The notes under the pieces were generated by a model. That model saw nothing but the letters and a program-made list of their open reading frames with translations. It searched no databases and was not told where the DNA came from. From the NCBI RefSeq assembly GCF_000959365.1, contig NZ_CP009555.1:4030001-4094000 (forward strand): 64,000 nt of DNA, written 5' to 3'. The DNA comes from Burkholderia oklahomensis C6786 (lineage in GTDB: Bacteria > Pseudomonadota > Gammaproteobacteria > Burkholderiales > Burkholderiaceae). Positions within the stretch are counted from its first letter, which is position 1; every line of letters starts with the position of its first letter. The position numbers and the translations under genes are program-made. Below, one piece after another: positions 56,087 to 64,000 of this stretch.

Positions 56087-57832
56087 GTGCAGTCTCCGGC
56101 AACAAGAGGGGCGCTTGCACTCGCGGTTCTTGCATTCTCATTAATAATGGCCGGATGCGCGAGCATGGGCGATGTTGCACCGCAAGCAAAGCAGACCGAT
56201 CCGGCGTCGCTCGACGCGGGCGCGGCGATCGCGGCGGCCGACCGCGATGCGGGCTGGCCCGCGTCCGACTGGTGGCGCGCGTATCGCGATCCGCAGCTCG
56301 ACGCGTGGATCGCCGCGTCGCTTGCCGGCAATCCGTCGCTCGCGGCCGCGCAGGCGCGCGTGCGCGAGGCGCAGTCGCTCGCGCGCATCGCGCACGCCGA
56401 GGAGCTGCCGCAGATCGACGGCAACCTGTCGCTGATGCGCCAGCACTGGCCGGACAACGTCTATTACGGCCCCGGCCCGCTCGCCAACGCCGACACCTGG
56501 AACAACACGGGCACGCTGAGCCTGTCGTACCACCTCGATCTGTGGGGCAAGGACAAGAACAACGCCGAGCGCGCGCTCGACGCGGCGCGCGCCCGCGCGG
56601 CCGACGCCCGCGCCGCGCAGCTCGAGCTCGAAGCGAACGTCGTGCGCGCGTACGTCGACTTCGCGAAGAACTACGCGCTCCTCGACATCGCGCACACGAC
56701 CTACGAGCGCCAGCGCGAGCTCGCCGAACTCGCGCACAAGCGTCTTCGCGCGGGCATCGGCACGCAGCTCGAAGTGAGCCAGGCCGAAGCGCCGCTCCCC
56801 GACTATTCACGCCAGATCGATTCGTACGAAGAGGCCATTCAGCTCGGCCGCCACCAGCTCGCCGCGCTCGCGGGCAAGGGACCGGGCGCGGGTGCGTCGC
56901 TCGCGCGGCCCAGGCTCGCGCTCGACGCAACCGCCGGCCTGCCGTCCGCGCTGCCCGCCGAGCTGATCGGCCGCCGGCCGGACGTCGTCGCCGCGCGCTG
57001 GACGGTCGGCGCGCAGGCGCGCGGGATCGACGTCGCGAAGGCCGCGTTCTACCCGAACGTCGACCTGATCGCGTCGCTCGGCGGCTTCGCGGTCAGCGCG
57101 CCGTTCGCGACGTTTCTGCGCGCGATGAACGGCGGCTGGTCCGCGGGCCCCGCGCTCACGCTGCCGATCTTCGAGGGCGGCCGGCTGCGCGCGCAGTTGG
57201 GCGTCGCGTCGGCCGGCTATGACGAGGCGGTCGAGCACTATAACCAGACGATCGTCGGCGCGCTGAAGGACATCGCCGACAACGTCGTGCGGCTGCACTC
57301 GCTCGACTCGCAGCAGAAGGACGCCGCGCGCGCGGTCGCGCTCACGCGGCGCTCGTACGATCTGTCGCATACGGGCTTCAGCCGCGGGCTGACCGACTAC
57401 GTGAACGTGCTGCTCGCGCAGAGCCAGTTGCTGACCGCGCAGGAGAACCAGACGCGCATCGAAGCCGCTCGGCTCGCCGCGCATGCGTCGCTGATGGTCG
57501 CGCTCGGCGGCGGGCTCGAAACCGAAAGCGACGCGCCGCATGACGCGCCGGCGGGAGATGCCGGGCGCACGGGCACGGGCACGGGCACGGGTGCTTCGGG
57601 TGCTTCGGGTGCTTCGGGTGCTTCGACCGGAGCCCACGCTCCGGCCGGCGCGGCCGCATCCCCTTCGCCGGCCGGCACCGGCGCGGCTGCCACGGCACGC
57701 GCGTCGGCAACGGCACGCGTCGCGACCGCGACCGGCATCGCCGGCGCGTTCGCGCCGACGTCCGCGCCGACATCCGCGCCGACGTCCGCTGCGGCGAACC
57801 CCGCAACGTCCGGCGCGCGCGCCGCGCGCTAA
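56087..57832 (+). CDS. NodT-family outer membrane efflux lipoprotein
   Basis: From a GTG at 56087 (ribosome-binding site AAGGGAGA) the protein has 581 residues. A signal with lipobox (FSLIMAGC, Cys about 25) is followed by two outer membrane efflux domains (about 60-250 and 260-465; SLSYHLDLWGKDKNNAERAL, LPAELIGRRPDVVAARW). After about residue 480 a roughly 100-residue Ala/Gly/Thr/Ser-rich tail is encoded by several tandem repeats and is not part of the family. It provides the outer membrane channel for the FUSC pump genes downstream; the next start follows 14 bp later. The ATG at 55988 is less likely. Confidence 0.92.
   Translation: MQSPATRGALALAVLAFSLIMAGCASMGDVAPQAKQTDPASLDAGAAIAAADRDAGWPASDWWRAYRDPQLDAWIAASLAGNPSLAAAQARVREAQSLARIAHAEELPQIDGNLSLMRQHWPDNVYYGPGPLANADTWNNTGTLSLSYHLDLWGKDKNNAERALDAARARAADARAAQLELEANVVRAYVDFAKNYALLDIAHTTYERQRELAELAHKRLRAGIGTQLEVSQAEAPLPDYSRQIDSYEEAIQLGRHQLAALAGKGPGAGASLARPRLALDATAGLPSALPAELIGRRPDVVAARWTVGAQARGIDVAKAAFYPNVDLIASLGGFAVSAPFATFLRAMNGGWSAGPALTLPIFEGGRLRAQLGVASAGYDEAVEHYNQTIVGALKDIADNVVRLHSLDSQQKDAARAVALTRRSYDLSHTGFSRGLTDYVNVLLAQSQLLTAQENQTRIEAARLAAHASLMVALGGGLETESDAPHDAPAGDAGRTGTGTGTGASGASGASGASTGAHAPAGAAASPSPAGTGAAATARASATARVATATGIAGAFAPTSAPTSAPTSAAANPATSGARAAR
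57569..57624. repeat. Two adjoining tandem repeats in the NodT gene tail
   Basis: ACGGGC is repeated almost four times (57569-57591) and runs into GGGTGCTTC repeated four times (57589-57624). They encode GTGTGTG and ASGASGASGAS. Both unit lengths are multiples of three, so copy changes keep the frame. Confidence 0.9.
57752..57787. repeat. 12-bp tandem repeat near the NodT gene end
   Basis: GCGCCGACGTCC is present three times (the middle copy differs by one base) and encodes APTSAPTSAPTS. In-frame with the gene. Confidence 0.85.
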
Positions 57833-57846
57833 CCGAGGAGCCGATC

Positions 57847-60048
57847 ATGTCAGCCGCCTCCCCCGCTTCCGCCCCGCCGCCGCAGTCGGCCGGCGCCGCG
57901 TTCGTCGCGTCGATGAGCGACTGGGCGCACACCGACGGCGCCGCGTGGCTCTATCTCGCGAAGGCGCTCGTCGCCGCGTTCCTCGCGCTCGGCGTGTCGA
58001 TGGTCCTCGACCTGCCCGCGCCGAAGACCGCGATGACGACCGTGTTCATCGTGATGCAGCCGCAAAGCGGCGCGGTGTTCGCGAAGAGCTTCTACCGGCT
58101 CATCGGCACGTTCGTCGGCCTGACCGCGACGCTCGCGCTCGTCGGCCTGTTCCCGCAGCAGCCGGTGCTGTTCCTGCTCGCGGTCGCGCTGTGGGTCGCC
58201 GTCTGCACGGCGGGCGCCGCGCGCAATCGCAACTTCCGCAGCTACGGATTCCTGCTCGCCGGCTACACGGCCGCGCTGATCGGCCTGCCCGCGTCGCAGC
58301 ATCCCGACGGCGCGTTCATGACCGCGATGACGCGGGTGTCCGAGATCTCGGTCGGCATCCTGTCGGCGGGCATCGTGAGCGCGCTGATCTTCCCGCAGTA
58401 CACGGGCGAGCAGATGCGCACGACGGTGCGCCGGCGCTTCGGCGCGTTCGTCGATTACGTCGCGGCCGCGCTCGCGGGCACGCTCGACCGCTCGAAGATC
58501 GAGAGCGTCCATACGCGCTTCGTCGCGGACGTCGTCGGCTTCGAGTCCGCGCGCAGCATGGCCGTGTTCGAGAACCCGGACACGCGGATGCGCAGCGGCC
58601 GGCTGTCGCGCCTCAACAGCGAATTCATGACCGCGTCGAGCCGCTTCCACGCGCTGCATCAGCTGATGAACCGGCTGCACGCGGCGAACGCGCAGGCGGT
58701 CGACGCGCTCGAGCCGTATTTCCGCGAGATCGCGCCGCTCCTGTCGAAGGACGGCGAGCACGTGCGCACGTCCGCCGACGCCGCGCGCGCGGCCGAGCAG
58801 CTGCTCGCGTATCGCGACGCGCTGCCGCGCCGGATCCGCGCGACGCGCGCCGAGCACGAGACGCAGTCCGGCTTTCCGCTCCTCGATTTCGACACCGCGT
58901 CCGAACTGCTGTATCGCTTCGTCACCGACCTGCACGCGTATGCGGCGACCTACGCGTCGCTCGCCGCGAGCACGCACGAGCGCGAGCGCTGGATCGAGCG
59001 CTACGAGCCGCGCACGAACGCGACTGCCGCGCTGATCGCGGGAATCCGCACCGCGAGCGTGATGCTGCTCCTGAGCGTGTTCTGGATCGAGAGCGCGTGG
59101 CCGAGCGGCGTGATGCTCGTGCTGAACGCGGCGGCCGTGTGCGCGCTCGCGTCGTCGTCGCCGCAGCCGACCAAGATGGCCGCGCAGATGGCGCTCGGCA
59201 CCGCGTTCGCGGTCGTCACGGGCTTCGTGCTGATGTTCGGCGTCTATCCGCACATCGACGGCTTCGCGCTGCTGTGCGCGGCGCTCGCGCCGTTCCTCGC
59301 GCCCGGCGTGTTCCTGTCGCTCAAGCCGAAGTACGCGGGCTGCGGCGCGGGCTACCTGATCTTCTTCTGCACGCTCGCCGGCCCGGAAAACGTCACGCAT
59401 TACGACCCGGTCGGCTTCATGAACGACGCGCTCGCGCTCGTGCTGTCGATGATCGTGTCGGCGATCGCGTTCGCGGTGCTGTTCCCGCCGAGCGCGCCGT
59501 GGCTCAAGAAGCGCCTGTTCGCCGATCTGCGCCATCAGGCGGTCGCCGCGTGCCATGCGCGCCTCGCGGGCCTGCGCACGCGATTCGAAAGCGGCGCGCG
59601 CGACCTGATGTTCCAGGCGCACACGCTGTCGGCCGACCAGCCCGACGCGCAGCGCGATGCGCTGCGCTGGATGTTCGCGGTGCTCGAGACCGGCAACGCG
59701 GTGATCGACCTGCGCCACGAGCTCGCGACGCTGCCGCACGATCCGCGCTACGCGGCGACGATGCCGTGGCGGCGCGCGATCGAGTCGGCGCGCGACGCGC
59801 TCGCCGCGCTGTTCGGCAAGCCGACGCCCGCGCGCTTCGACGCGGCGCTCGCGGCCGCGGTCGAAGCGATCGCGGCGACCCGGCAGGCGCTCGTCACGTT
59901 CGCGCCGCCGCGCGAAGCGCGCCACCAGTTGCAGCGGATCCTGTCGCACCTGCATTTCGTGCGCACCGCGCTGCTCGATCCCGAATCGCCGCTCGCCGCG
60001 CTCAATGGCGAGCGTGTGCCGCCCGCTCAAGAAGGAGCTCCATCATGA
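57847..60048 (+). CDS. FUSC (fusaric acid resistance) family inner membrane transporter
   Basis: The 733-residue protein has two membrane blocks, each of about five to six helices (about 35-185 and 395-545), separated by a long soluble region. This is the FUSC/AaeB layout. Landmarks are PKTAMTTVFIVMQPQSGAVF, RNRNFRSYGFLLAGYTAALI and FFCTLAGPENVTHYDPVGFM. Related pumps export fusaric acid or p-hydroxybenzoate. It overlaps the DUF1656 gene by 4 bp and is flanked by NodT and HlyD partners. Confidence 0.95.
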   Translation: MSAASPASAPPPQSAGAAFVASMSDWAHTDGAAWLYLAKALVAAFLALGVSMVLDLPAPKTAMTTVFIVMQPQSGAVFAKSFYRLIGTFVGLTATLALVGLFPQQPVLFLLAVALWVAVCTAGAARNRNFRSYGFLLAGYTAALIGLPASQHPDGAFMTAMTRVSEISVGILSAGIVSALIFPQYTGEQMRTTVRRRFGAFVDYVAAALAGTLDRSKIESVHTRFVADVVGFESARSMAVFENPDTRMRSGRLSRLNSEFMTASSRFHALHQLMNRLHAANAQAVDALEPYFREIAPLLSKDGEHVRTSADAARAAEQLLAYRDALPRRIRATRAEHETQSGFPLLDFDTASELLYRFVTDLHAYAATYASLAASTHERERWIERYEPRTNATAALIAGIRTASVMLLLSVFWIESAWPSGVMLVLNAAAVCALASSSPQPTKMAAQMALGTAFAVVTGFVLMFGVYPHIDGFALLCAALAPFLAPGVFLSLKPKYAGCGAGYLIFFCTLAGPENVTHYDPVGFMNDALALVLSMIVSAIAFAVLFPPSAPWLKKRLFADLRHQAVAACHARLAGLRTRFESGARDLMFQAHTLSADQPDAQRDALRWMFAVLETGNAVIDLRHELATLPHDPRYAATMPWRRAIESARDALAALFGKPTPARFDAALAAAVEAIAATRQALVTFAPPREARHQLQRILSHLHFVRTALLDPESPLAALNGERVPPAQEGAPS

Positions 60049-60248
60049 TGCCGCGCGACCTCGCCATCCTCGACGCATACGTGCCGACCGTCGTGCTGAT
60101 GTTCGTCATCGGCGCGTTCGCGACCTGGCTGATCGACCGCCTGCTTGCTTACACGGGGCTCTACCGCGTCGTCTGGCACCCGTCGCTGTTCCGGGCGAGC
60201 CTCCTCGTCTGCATTTGCGGCGGACTCAGTCTCGCCGTCTACCGTTGA
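60045..60248 (+). CDS. DUF1656 small membrane protein of the efflux operon
   Basis: The 67-residue protein starts MMPRDLAILDAYVPTVVLMF and has two membrane helices (about 12-32 and 47-64). DUF1656 (AaeX-like) genes commonly lie between FUSC and HlyD genes. It overlaps the FUSC stop by 4 bp and is followed one base later by the adaptor gene. Its role in the pump is not known. Confidence 0.92.
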   Translation: MMPRDLAILDAYVPTVVLMFVIGAFATWLIDRLLAYTGLYRVVWHPSLFRASLLVCICGGLSLAVYR

Positions 60249-60249
60249 A

Positions 60250-61143
60250 ATGAATCGAACCATGCTCTTGCGAAAACTCTTCGGCTTCGTCGCGACAGCC
60301 GCCATCCTGATCGTCGCGATCCTGATCGGGCGCACGCTGTGGGTCCATTACATGGACGAGCCCTGGACCCGCGACGGCCGCGTGCGCGCGGAGATCGTCA
60401 ACGTCGCGCCGGACGTGTCGGGCGCGGTCGTCGAGCTGCCGGTGCGCGACAACCAGTTCGTGAAGAAAGGCGACCTCGTGATGCAGATCGACCCGTCGCA
60501 CTACCAGATCGCGATCGAGCAGGCGCAGGCGGCCGTCGCCGCCCGCCGCGCCGAGCTGCAGATGCGCCGCGCCGACGCCGCGCGCCGCGCGGACCTCGAC
60601 GCGCTCGTCGTGTCGAAGGAAAACCGCGAGAACTCGGTGCAGACCGCGTCGAGCGCCGAGGCGCAGTACCAGCAGGCGATCGCCGCGCTCGACGCCGCGA
60701 AGCTCAATCTCGAGCGCACGCGCGTCGTCGCGCCGGTCGACGGCTACATCACGAACCTGAGCGTGTTCAAGGGCGACTATGCGACGGCCGGCCAGGCGAA
60801 GCTCGCGATCGTCGACAGCCACTCGTTCTGGGTCTACGGCTACTTCGAGGAAACCAAGCTGCCGCGCGTGAAGATCGGCGCGAAGGCGCAGATGCGGCTC
60901 ATGAGCGGCGGCGTGCTGAAGGGCCACGTCGAGAGCATCTCGCGCGGCATCTACGACCGCGACAATCCGCAGAGCCGCGACCTCGTCGCCGACGTGAACC
61001 CGACGTTCAACTGGGTGCGGCTCGCGCAGCGCGTGCCGGTGCGCATCCATATCGACGAGGTGCCGAAGGATCTCGTGCTGTCGGCTGGCACGACGTGCAC
61101 GGTGATCGTCGAGCCGGACGACGGCGGCAATCGCAAGTCGTAG
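60250..61143 (+). CDS. HlyD/AaeA-type periplasmic adaptor protein
   Basis: From the ATG at 60250 the protein has 297 residues. It has one N-terminal membrane helix (about 8-30), then the biotinyl-lipoyl-like half motif (RAEIVNVAPDVSGAVVELPV), a helical hairpin (about 80-150) and a C-terminal beta domain (VNPTFNWVRLAQRVPVRIHI). It bridges the FUSC pump and the NodT channel. It ends the operon, and its stop codon is the first triplet of a heptanucleotide repeat. Confidence 0.94.
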   Translation: MNRTMLLRKLFGFVATAAILIVAILIGRTLWVHYMDEPWTRDGRVRAEIVNVAPDVSGAVVELPVRDNQFVKKGDLVMQIDPSHYQIAIEQAQAAVAARRAELQMRRADAARRADLDALVVSKENRENSVQTASSAEAQYQQAIAALDAAKLNLERTRVVAPVDGYITNLSVFKGDYATAGQAKLAIVDSHSFWVYGYFEETKLPRVKIGAKAQMRLMSGGVLKGHVESISRGIYDRDNPQSRDLVADVNPTFNWVRLAQRVPVRIHIDEVPKDLVLSAGTTCTVIVEPDDGGNRKS

Positions 61144-61168
61144 GCCGTAGGCCGTAGGCCGTAGGCCG
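61141..61168. repeat. Heptanucleotide tandem repeat TAGGCCG x4
   Basis: Four exact copies begin at the TAG stop codon of the adaptor gene. Since 7 is not a multiple of 3 but the first copy holds the stop, changes in copy number would not affect the protein. Confidence 0.95.
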
Positions 61169-61525
61169 CGATTCGAACTCGAGGTGGCCGCGCGAAACGG
61201 CGCGCGGCGTGGGAAGACGGCCGGTGCGCGATTGCGCGCCGGCCGTCTTGCTTCAGGGGCGCTTGCCGGCAAGCCGCGGCGGAAAGATACGGCGCCCGGC
61301 AGCGGCGGGCGCTTCGTCACCGAGGGGCACGACACGGCCCGATAGAGCGCGAGCGGAGCCAGCGGCTTGCTCCGGCGCCGCCCGCCGCCTCGCGGCACAT
61401 GCCTCGACGTCGAACGCCGTGTTCGCGGCCAGGGCCGTCAGCGCATCTCGGCCTGTCCGCCGCGCCGCGATGCGATGCGACGCAGGCGCGACACGCGGCG
61501 CGACAGCGAGCCGACGCGCGCCCGC
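61144..61525. other. Intergenic region after the efflux operon
   Basis: Holds the heptanucleotide repeat and a large hairpin (61214-61249). The remainder, up to the chemoreceptor stop, has no recognised gene. Confidence 0.5.
61214..61249 (+). terminator. Probable terminator of the efflux operon
   Basis: AAGACGGCCGG pairs with CCGGCCGTCTT (11 bp), with an inner GCGCG/CGCGC pairing. The following T-tract is weak (GCTTC), so termination may be partial. Confidence 0.55.
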
Positions 61526-63202
61526 TCAACCCACCGCGTGCGCGGGCAAATGAAAGCGCCCGACCATCGCCTTCAGCATCTGCGCCTGCTCGTCGAGCGA
61601 GCGCGCGGCCGCGGCCGCCTCCTCGACGAGCGCCGCGTTCTGCTGCGTGCCCGCATCCATCTGCGTGACGGCGCGCTCGATCGCGTCGATGCCCGAGCTC
61701 TGCTCGTTCGACGCGGCCGAGATCTCGCCCATGATGTCGGTCACGCGCTTCACCGCGCGCACGACTTCGTCCATCGTGCGCCCGGCGTCCTGCGCGAGCA
61801 CCGCGCCGTTCGCCACTCGCTCGACCGACGCGCCGATCAGCGCCTTGATCTCCTTCGCGGCCGTCGCCGAGCGCTGCGCGAGCGAGCGCACCTCGCTCGC
61901 GACGACCGAGAACCCCCGCCCTTCCTCGCCCGCGCGCGCCGCCTCGACGGCCGCGTTCAGCGCGAGGATGTTGGTCTGGAACGCGATGCTCTCGATCACG
62001 CCGATGATGTCGCGGATGCTCTTCGCGCTCTCGTCGATCTCGTTCATCGTCGTGACCACGCGGCCGACGACCGTGCCGCCCGCTTCGGCGACCGACGACG
62101 CGTTCGCCGCGAGCGTGCTCGCCTGGCGCGCGTTTTCCGCATTCTGATGGACGGTCGACGTCAGCGCTCCCACGCTCGTCGCGGTCCGTTCGAGCGCGAC
62201 CGCCTGCTGCTCGGTGCGCTGCGACAGATCGAGGTTGCCCATCGCGATCTCGCCCGCGGCGGACGCGATCGCCTCGGCGCTCGCCGAGATCTCCCGCACG
62301 GTGCCGGCCAACCCCTCCTGCATGTCGCGCAGCGCGTGCAGCATGCTGTCGTGGTCGCGGCGGTCGAGCCGGATCGCGTTCGACAGATCGCCGCGCGAGA
62401 TGCTGACCGCGATCTCCTTCGCATACGCGGGCTCGCCGCCCAGCTGCGCGCCGAGCCGCCGCACGACCCACGCGGCGATCACGAACGCGAGCACGACGAG
62501 CGCGGCCGTCATCGCGGCGAGCATCGCGAACGATTCGCGGTAGATCGCGCCCGATGCGTCGAGCGTCGCCTTCGACGCGTCGCCGCGCGCGTCGACGAGC
62601 CCGTCGACGCGCTTCTCGAGCTTGCCCGTCTCGACGAGCAGCGACACGTCCTGCGAGCCGACCTGCCAGCTCATCTGCGACAGATCGAGCGGCTGCTCGC
62701 GCACGAGCTTCACGAAATCGCGCAGATGCCCGCTCCACGCGGCGACGGCCGCGCTGAACGCGTTGAGCCGCGCGGCGTCGTCGGCCGCGCCGTCCGCATG
62801 CCGCTGCAGCGTCGCGAGCTCGGCGCCGATCGCCGCGAGCCCTTTGTCGATGTCCGCGCCGAGGTCGTCGCGCTCCTTCGCGGTCGTCGCGGTGATCAGC
62901 ATCTTCTGCGCCCGGCTCGCGCGCAGCACCGACGCGCGCACTTCCTCGGCCGCGCGGCTCGCGACGTGCCCCTGCTCGTAGACCGACTTGATCGAGCTGT
63001 TGAGCCGGCTGATCTGCGCGAGCGAGAACAGGCCGACGGCGAGCGTGCCCACGAGCAGCACGGCGAACGCGGCGCGCAGCGTCGTCTTCACCGACCACGC
63101 GCGGCGCCCTCGGCGCGACTTGCCGGGCCTGGGCGCGCGCGCCTGGCTCCCCGTCGAGTCGTCGGGCAGGAAGTGCTTGCCGTGCAGCGATACTCCTTTC
63201 AT
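61526..63202 (-). CDS. Methyl-accepting chemotaxis protein
   Basis: The 558-residue protein starts [20 protein letters not shown]. It has a cytoplasmic N-terminal stretch of about 38 residues, a transmembrane helix ([20 protein letters not shown], about 39-58), a four-helix-bundle-like periplasmic domain (about 60-195), a second helix ([20 protein letters not shown], about 200-220), HAMP and the signalling domain with the hairpin tip [20 protein letters not shown]. It lacks a C-terminal CheR-binding pentapeptide (it ends LPAHAVG). Ligand unknown. A FliA-type promoter is visible upstream. Confidence 0.95.
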   Translation of the reverse strand: MKGVSLHGKHFLPDDSTGSQARAPRPGKSRRGRRAWSVKTTLRAAFAVLLVGTLAVGLFSLAQISRLNSSIKSVYEQGHVASRAAEEVRASVLRASRAQKMLITATTAKERDDLGADIDKGLAAIGAELATLQRHADGAADDAARLNAFSAAVAAWSGHLRDFVKLVREQPLDLSQMSWQVGSQDVSLLVETGKLEKRVDGLVDARGDASKATLDASGAIYRESFAMLAAMTAALVVLAFVIAAWVVRRLGAQLGGEPAYAKEIAVSISRGDLSNAIRLDRRDHDSMLHALRDMQEGLAGTVREISASAEAIASAAGEIAMGNLDLSQRTEQQAVALERTATSVGALTSTVHQNAENARQASTLAANASSVAEAGGTVVGRVVTTMNEIDESAKSIRDIIGVIESIAFQTNILALNAAVEAARAGEEGRGFSVVASEVRSLAQRSATAAKEIKALIGASVERVANGAVLAQDAGRTMDEVVRAVKRVTDIMGEISAASNEQSSGIDAIERAVTQMDAGTQQNAALVEEAAAAARSLDEQAQMLKAMVGRFHLPAHAVG

Positions 63203-63549
63203 CGATGGATCCCCGTTCTTGTGCTGCGGCCGAAAAGGCGGTTTCGGCGTGACCGTCGGCGCTCGCGCGATACGCCTTGCCGGGATCTACGGCAGACGCT
63301 TTTTTTTCTTGAGTGGGGTAAAACCCCTCGTCTCGCGCGCGGCGCCCGGCCGGCAACGGCGCAAACGCTAAACACGCGGGCCGGCGCGCAAAAGCGCGCA
63401 ACAGTCGCACGCAGAATTGTCCGATTTGCGACAAAAGTTGGCCGGACATTGCCGATGAGCCACATTAGACTCCGTTGACGCATCAAAGAAAAAACACGCG
63501 CCGTGCCCTTTCGAGCACGCAGCGCCCCTTCCGAGACACTCGCATTCCT
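63203..63549. other. Divergent intergenic region between chemoreceptor and Fsr-like gene
   Basis: No gene recognised. The chemoreceptor side holds a sigma-28-like promoter (63286-63312). The other side should hold the promoter of the MFS gene. Confidence 0.5.
63286..63312 (-). promoter_or_regulatory. Candidate sigma-28 (FliA) promoter of the chemoreceptor
   Basis: Minus-strand TCAA (63309-63312), 15-bp spacer, GCCGTAGA (63286-63293) compares with the flagellar consensus TAAA-N15-GCCGATAA. Three of four and five of eight bases match with exact spacing. It lies about 85 bp before the start codon. Confidence 0.5.
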
Positions 63550-64000
63550 ATGGAAACCAGCCTCGACAACCGTCCGTCCGTTGCCCGCCCCACCACGCCG
63601 TCCGCGCCGGCCGCCGCCGTCTCGCGCACCGTCTATCCGGTGCTCGGCGCGATCAGCTTCTCGCATTTGCTCAACGACATGATCCAGTCGTTGATCCTCG
63701 CGATCTATCCGATGCTGAAATCGGCGTTCGCACTGTCGTTCGCGCAGATCGGCCTCATCACGCTGACCTACCAGATCACCGCGTCGCTGCTGCAGCCCGT
63801 GATCGGGCTCTACACGGACAAGCGCCCGCAGCCGTACTCGCTGCCCATCGGCATGGGCTTCACGCTCGCGGGCCTGCTGCTGATGTCGTTCGCGCCGTCG
63901 TTCCCGCTCCTGCTCGTCGCCGCGGCGCTCGTCGGCTGCGGCTCGTCGGTGTTCCACCCGGAATCGTCGCGCGTCGCGCGGATGGCGTCGGGCGGCCAGC
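63550..64000 (+). CDS. MFS transporter of the fosmidomycin-resistance (Fsr) type, N-terminal part
   Basis: The frame starts at the ATG at 63550 and is open to the window edge (about 150 residues). After a roughly 25-residue Pro/Ala-rich start come at least four membrane helices, with the landmarks AISFSHLLNDMIQSLILAIY, LITLTYQITASLLQPVIGLY and GCGSSVFHPESSRVARMASG. The HPE...R segment and the order match Fsr-type MFS exporters. The rest lies beyond the window. Confidence 0.88.
   Translation, partial: METSLDNRPSVARPTTPSAPAAAVSRTVYPVLGAISFSHLLNDMIQSLILAIYPMLKSAFALSFAQIGLITLTYQITASLLQPVIGLYTDKRPQPYSLPIGMGFTLAGLLLMSFAPSFPLLLVAAALVGCGSSVFHPESSRVARMASGGQ

Noticed and set aside
57850..60030. 726-codon minus-strand open frame
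   Set aside because: Antisense to the FUSC gene, which has clear membrane helices and partners.
54729..61168. CRISPR array from the short repeats
   Set aside because: The repeats are 6-12 bp head-to-tail units without spacers and lie in or next to coding sequence.
61367..63478. 703-codon plus-strand open frame
   Set aside because: Antisense to the chemoreceptor gene; composition Arg/His/Asp-rich with no motif.

Overview
The window is a high-GC beta-proteobacterial chromosome segment. Gene order (thrS-infC-rpmI-rplT-pheS-pheT-ihfA-merR; scpB-rluB and rimP-nusA-infB), strong GC3 bias with long open antisense frames, and families such as DUF2844/DUF3443 point to Burkholderia, most likely the B. 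pseudomallei/B. thailandensis group. This is inferred from gene content only. No rRNA, CRISPR array, prophage or complete insertion sequence was seen.

Layout. 1-5741 (minus) is core information processing: infB (cut by the window edge), nusA and rimP, then rluB and scpB. A promoter and an intrinsic terminator lie in the rimP leader. 6137-11350 holds a LysR regulator, an orphan transposase-N-terminal-like protein, small exported or hypothetical proteins, a YdcF protein, an ABM-fold protein and a candidate structured RNA. 11547-18942 has bamC, a DUF2844/DUF3443 pair (the second looks like a pepsin-type aspartic protease), tRNA-Pro, an SDR and a duplicated-domain lipoprotein. 19088-27315 is the conserved translation operon with an ATC-initiated infC, followed by tRNA-Val. 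27436-33258 has relA, RidA, an alpha/beta hydrolase and a sulfide:quinone oxidoreductase-like flavoprotein with DUF1641.

33752-37268 is an accessory cassette: a LysR regulator diverging from a SnoaL-like protein, a Tat-exported polysaccharide deacetylase and an SDR that lacks the catalytic Tyr/Lys. 37554-39700 has scoBA and a PAS-LuxR regulator. 39840-41840 is an AT-rich stretch carrying an orphan secreted glycoside hydrolase. 41889-49122 is fatty-acid, membrane and aromatic metabolism: thioesterase, SDR, ETF-ubiquinone oxidoreductase, aroC, an LplT-PlsC fusion and a CBS protein. 49297-54858 has small membrane and redox genes. 54987-61143 is a LysR-controlled tripartite efflux system (NodT outer membrane factor, FUSC pump, DUF1656, HlyD adaptor) with a perfect inverted-repeat operator between regulator and pump. 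The window ends with a chemoreceptor and the start of an Fsr-type MFS exporter.

The best candidates for new biology are the pepsin-like DUF3443 protein with its DUF2844 partner, the structured RNA at 11070-11350, the SnoaL/deacetylase/degenerate-SDR cassette, the orphan glycoside hydrolase, and the orphan DUF4096 protein.
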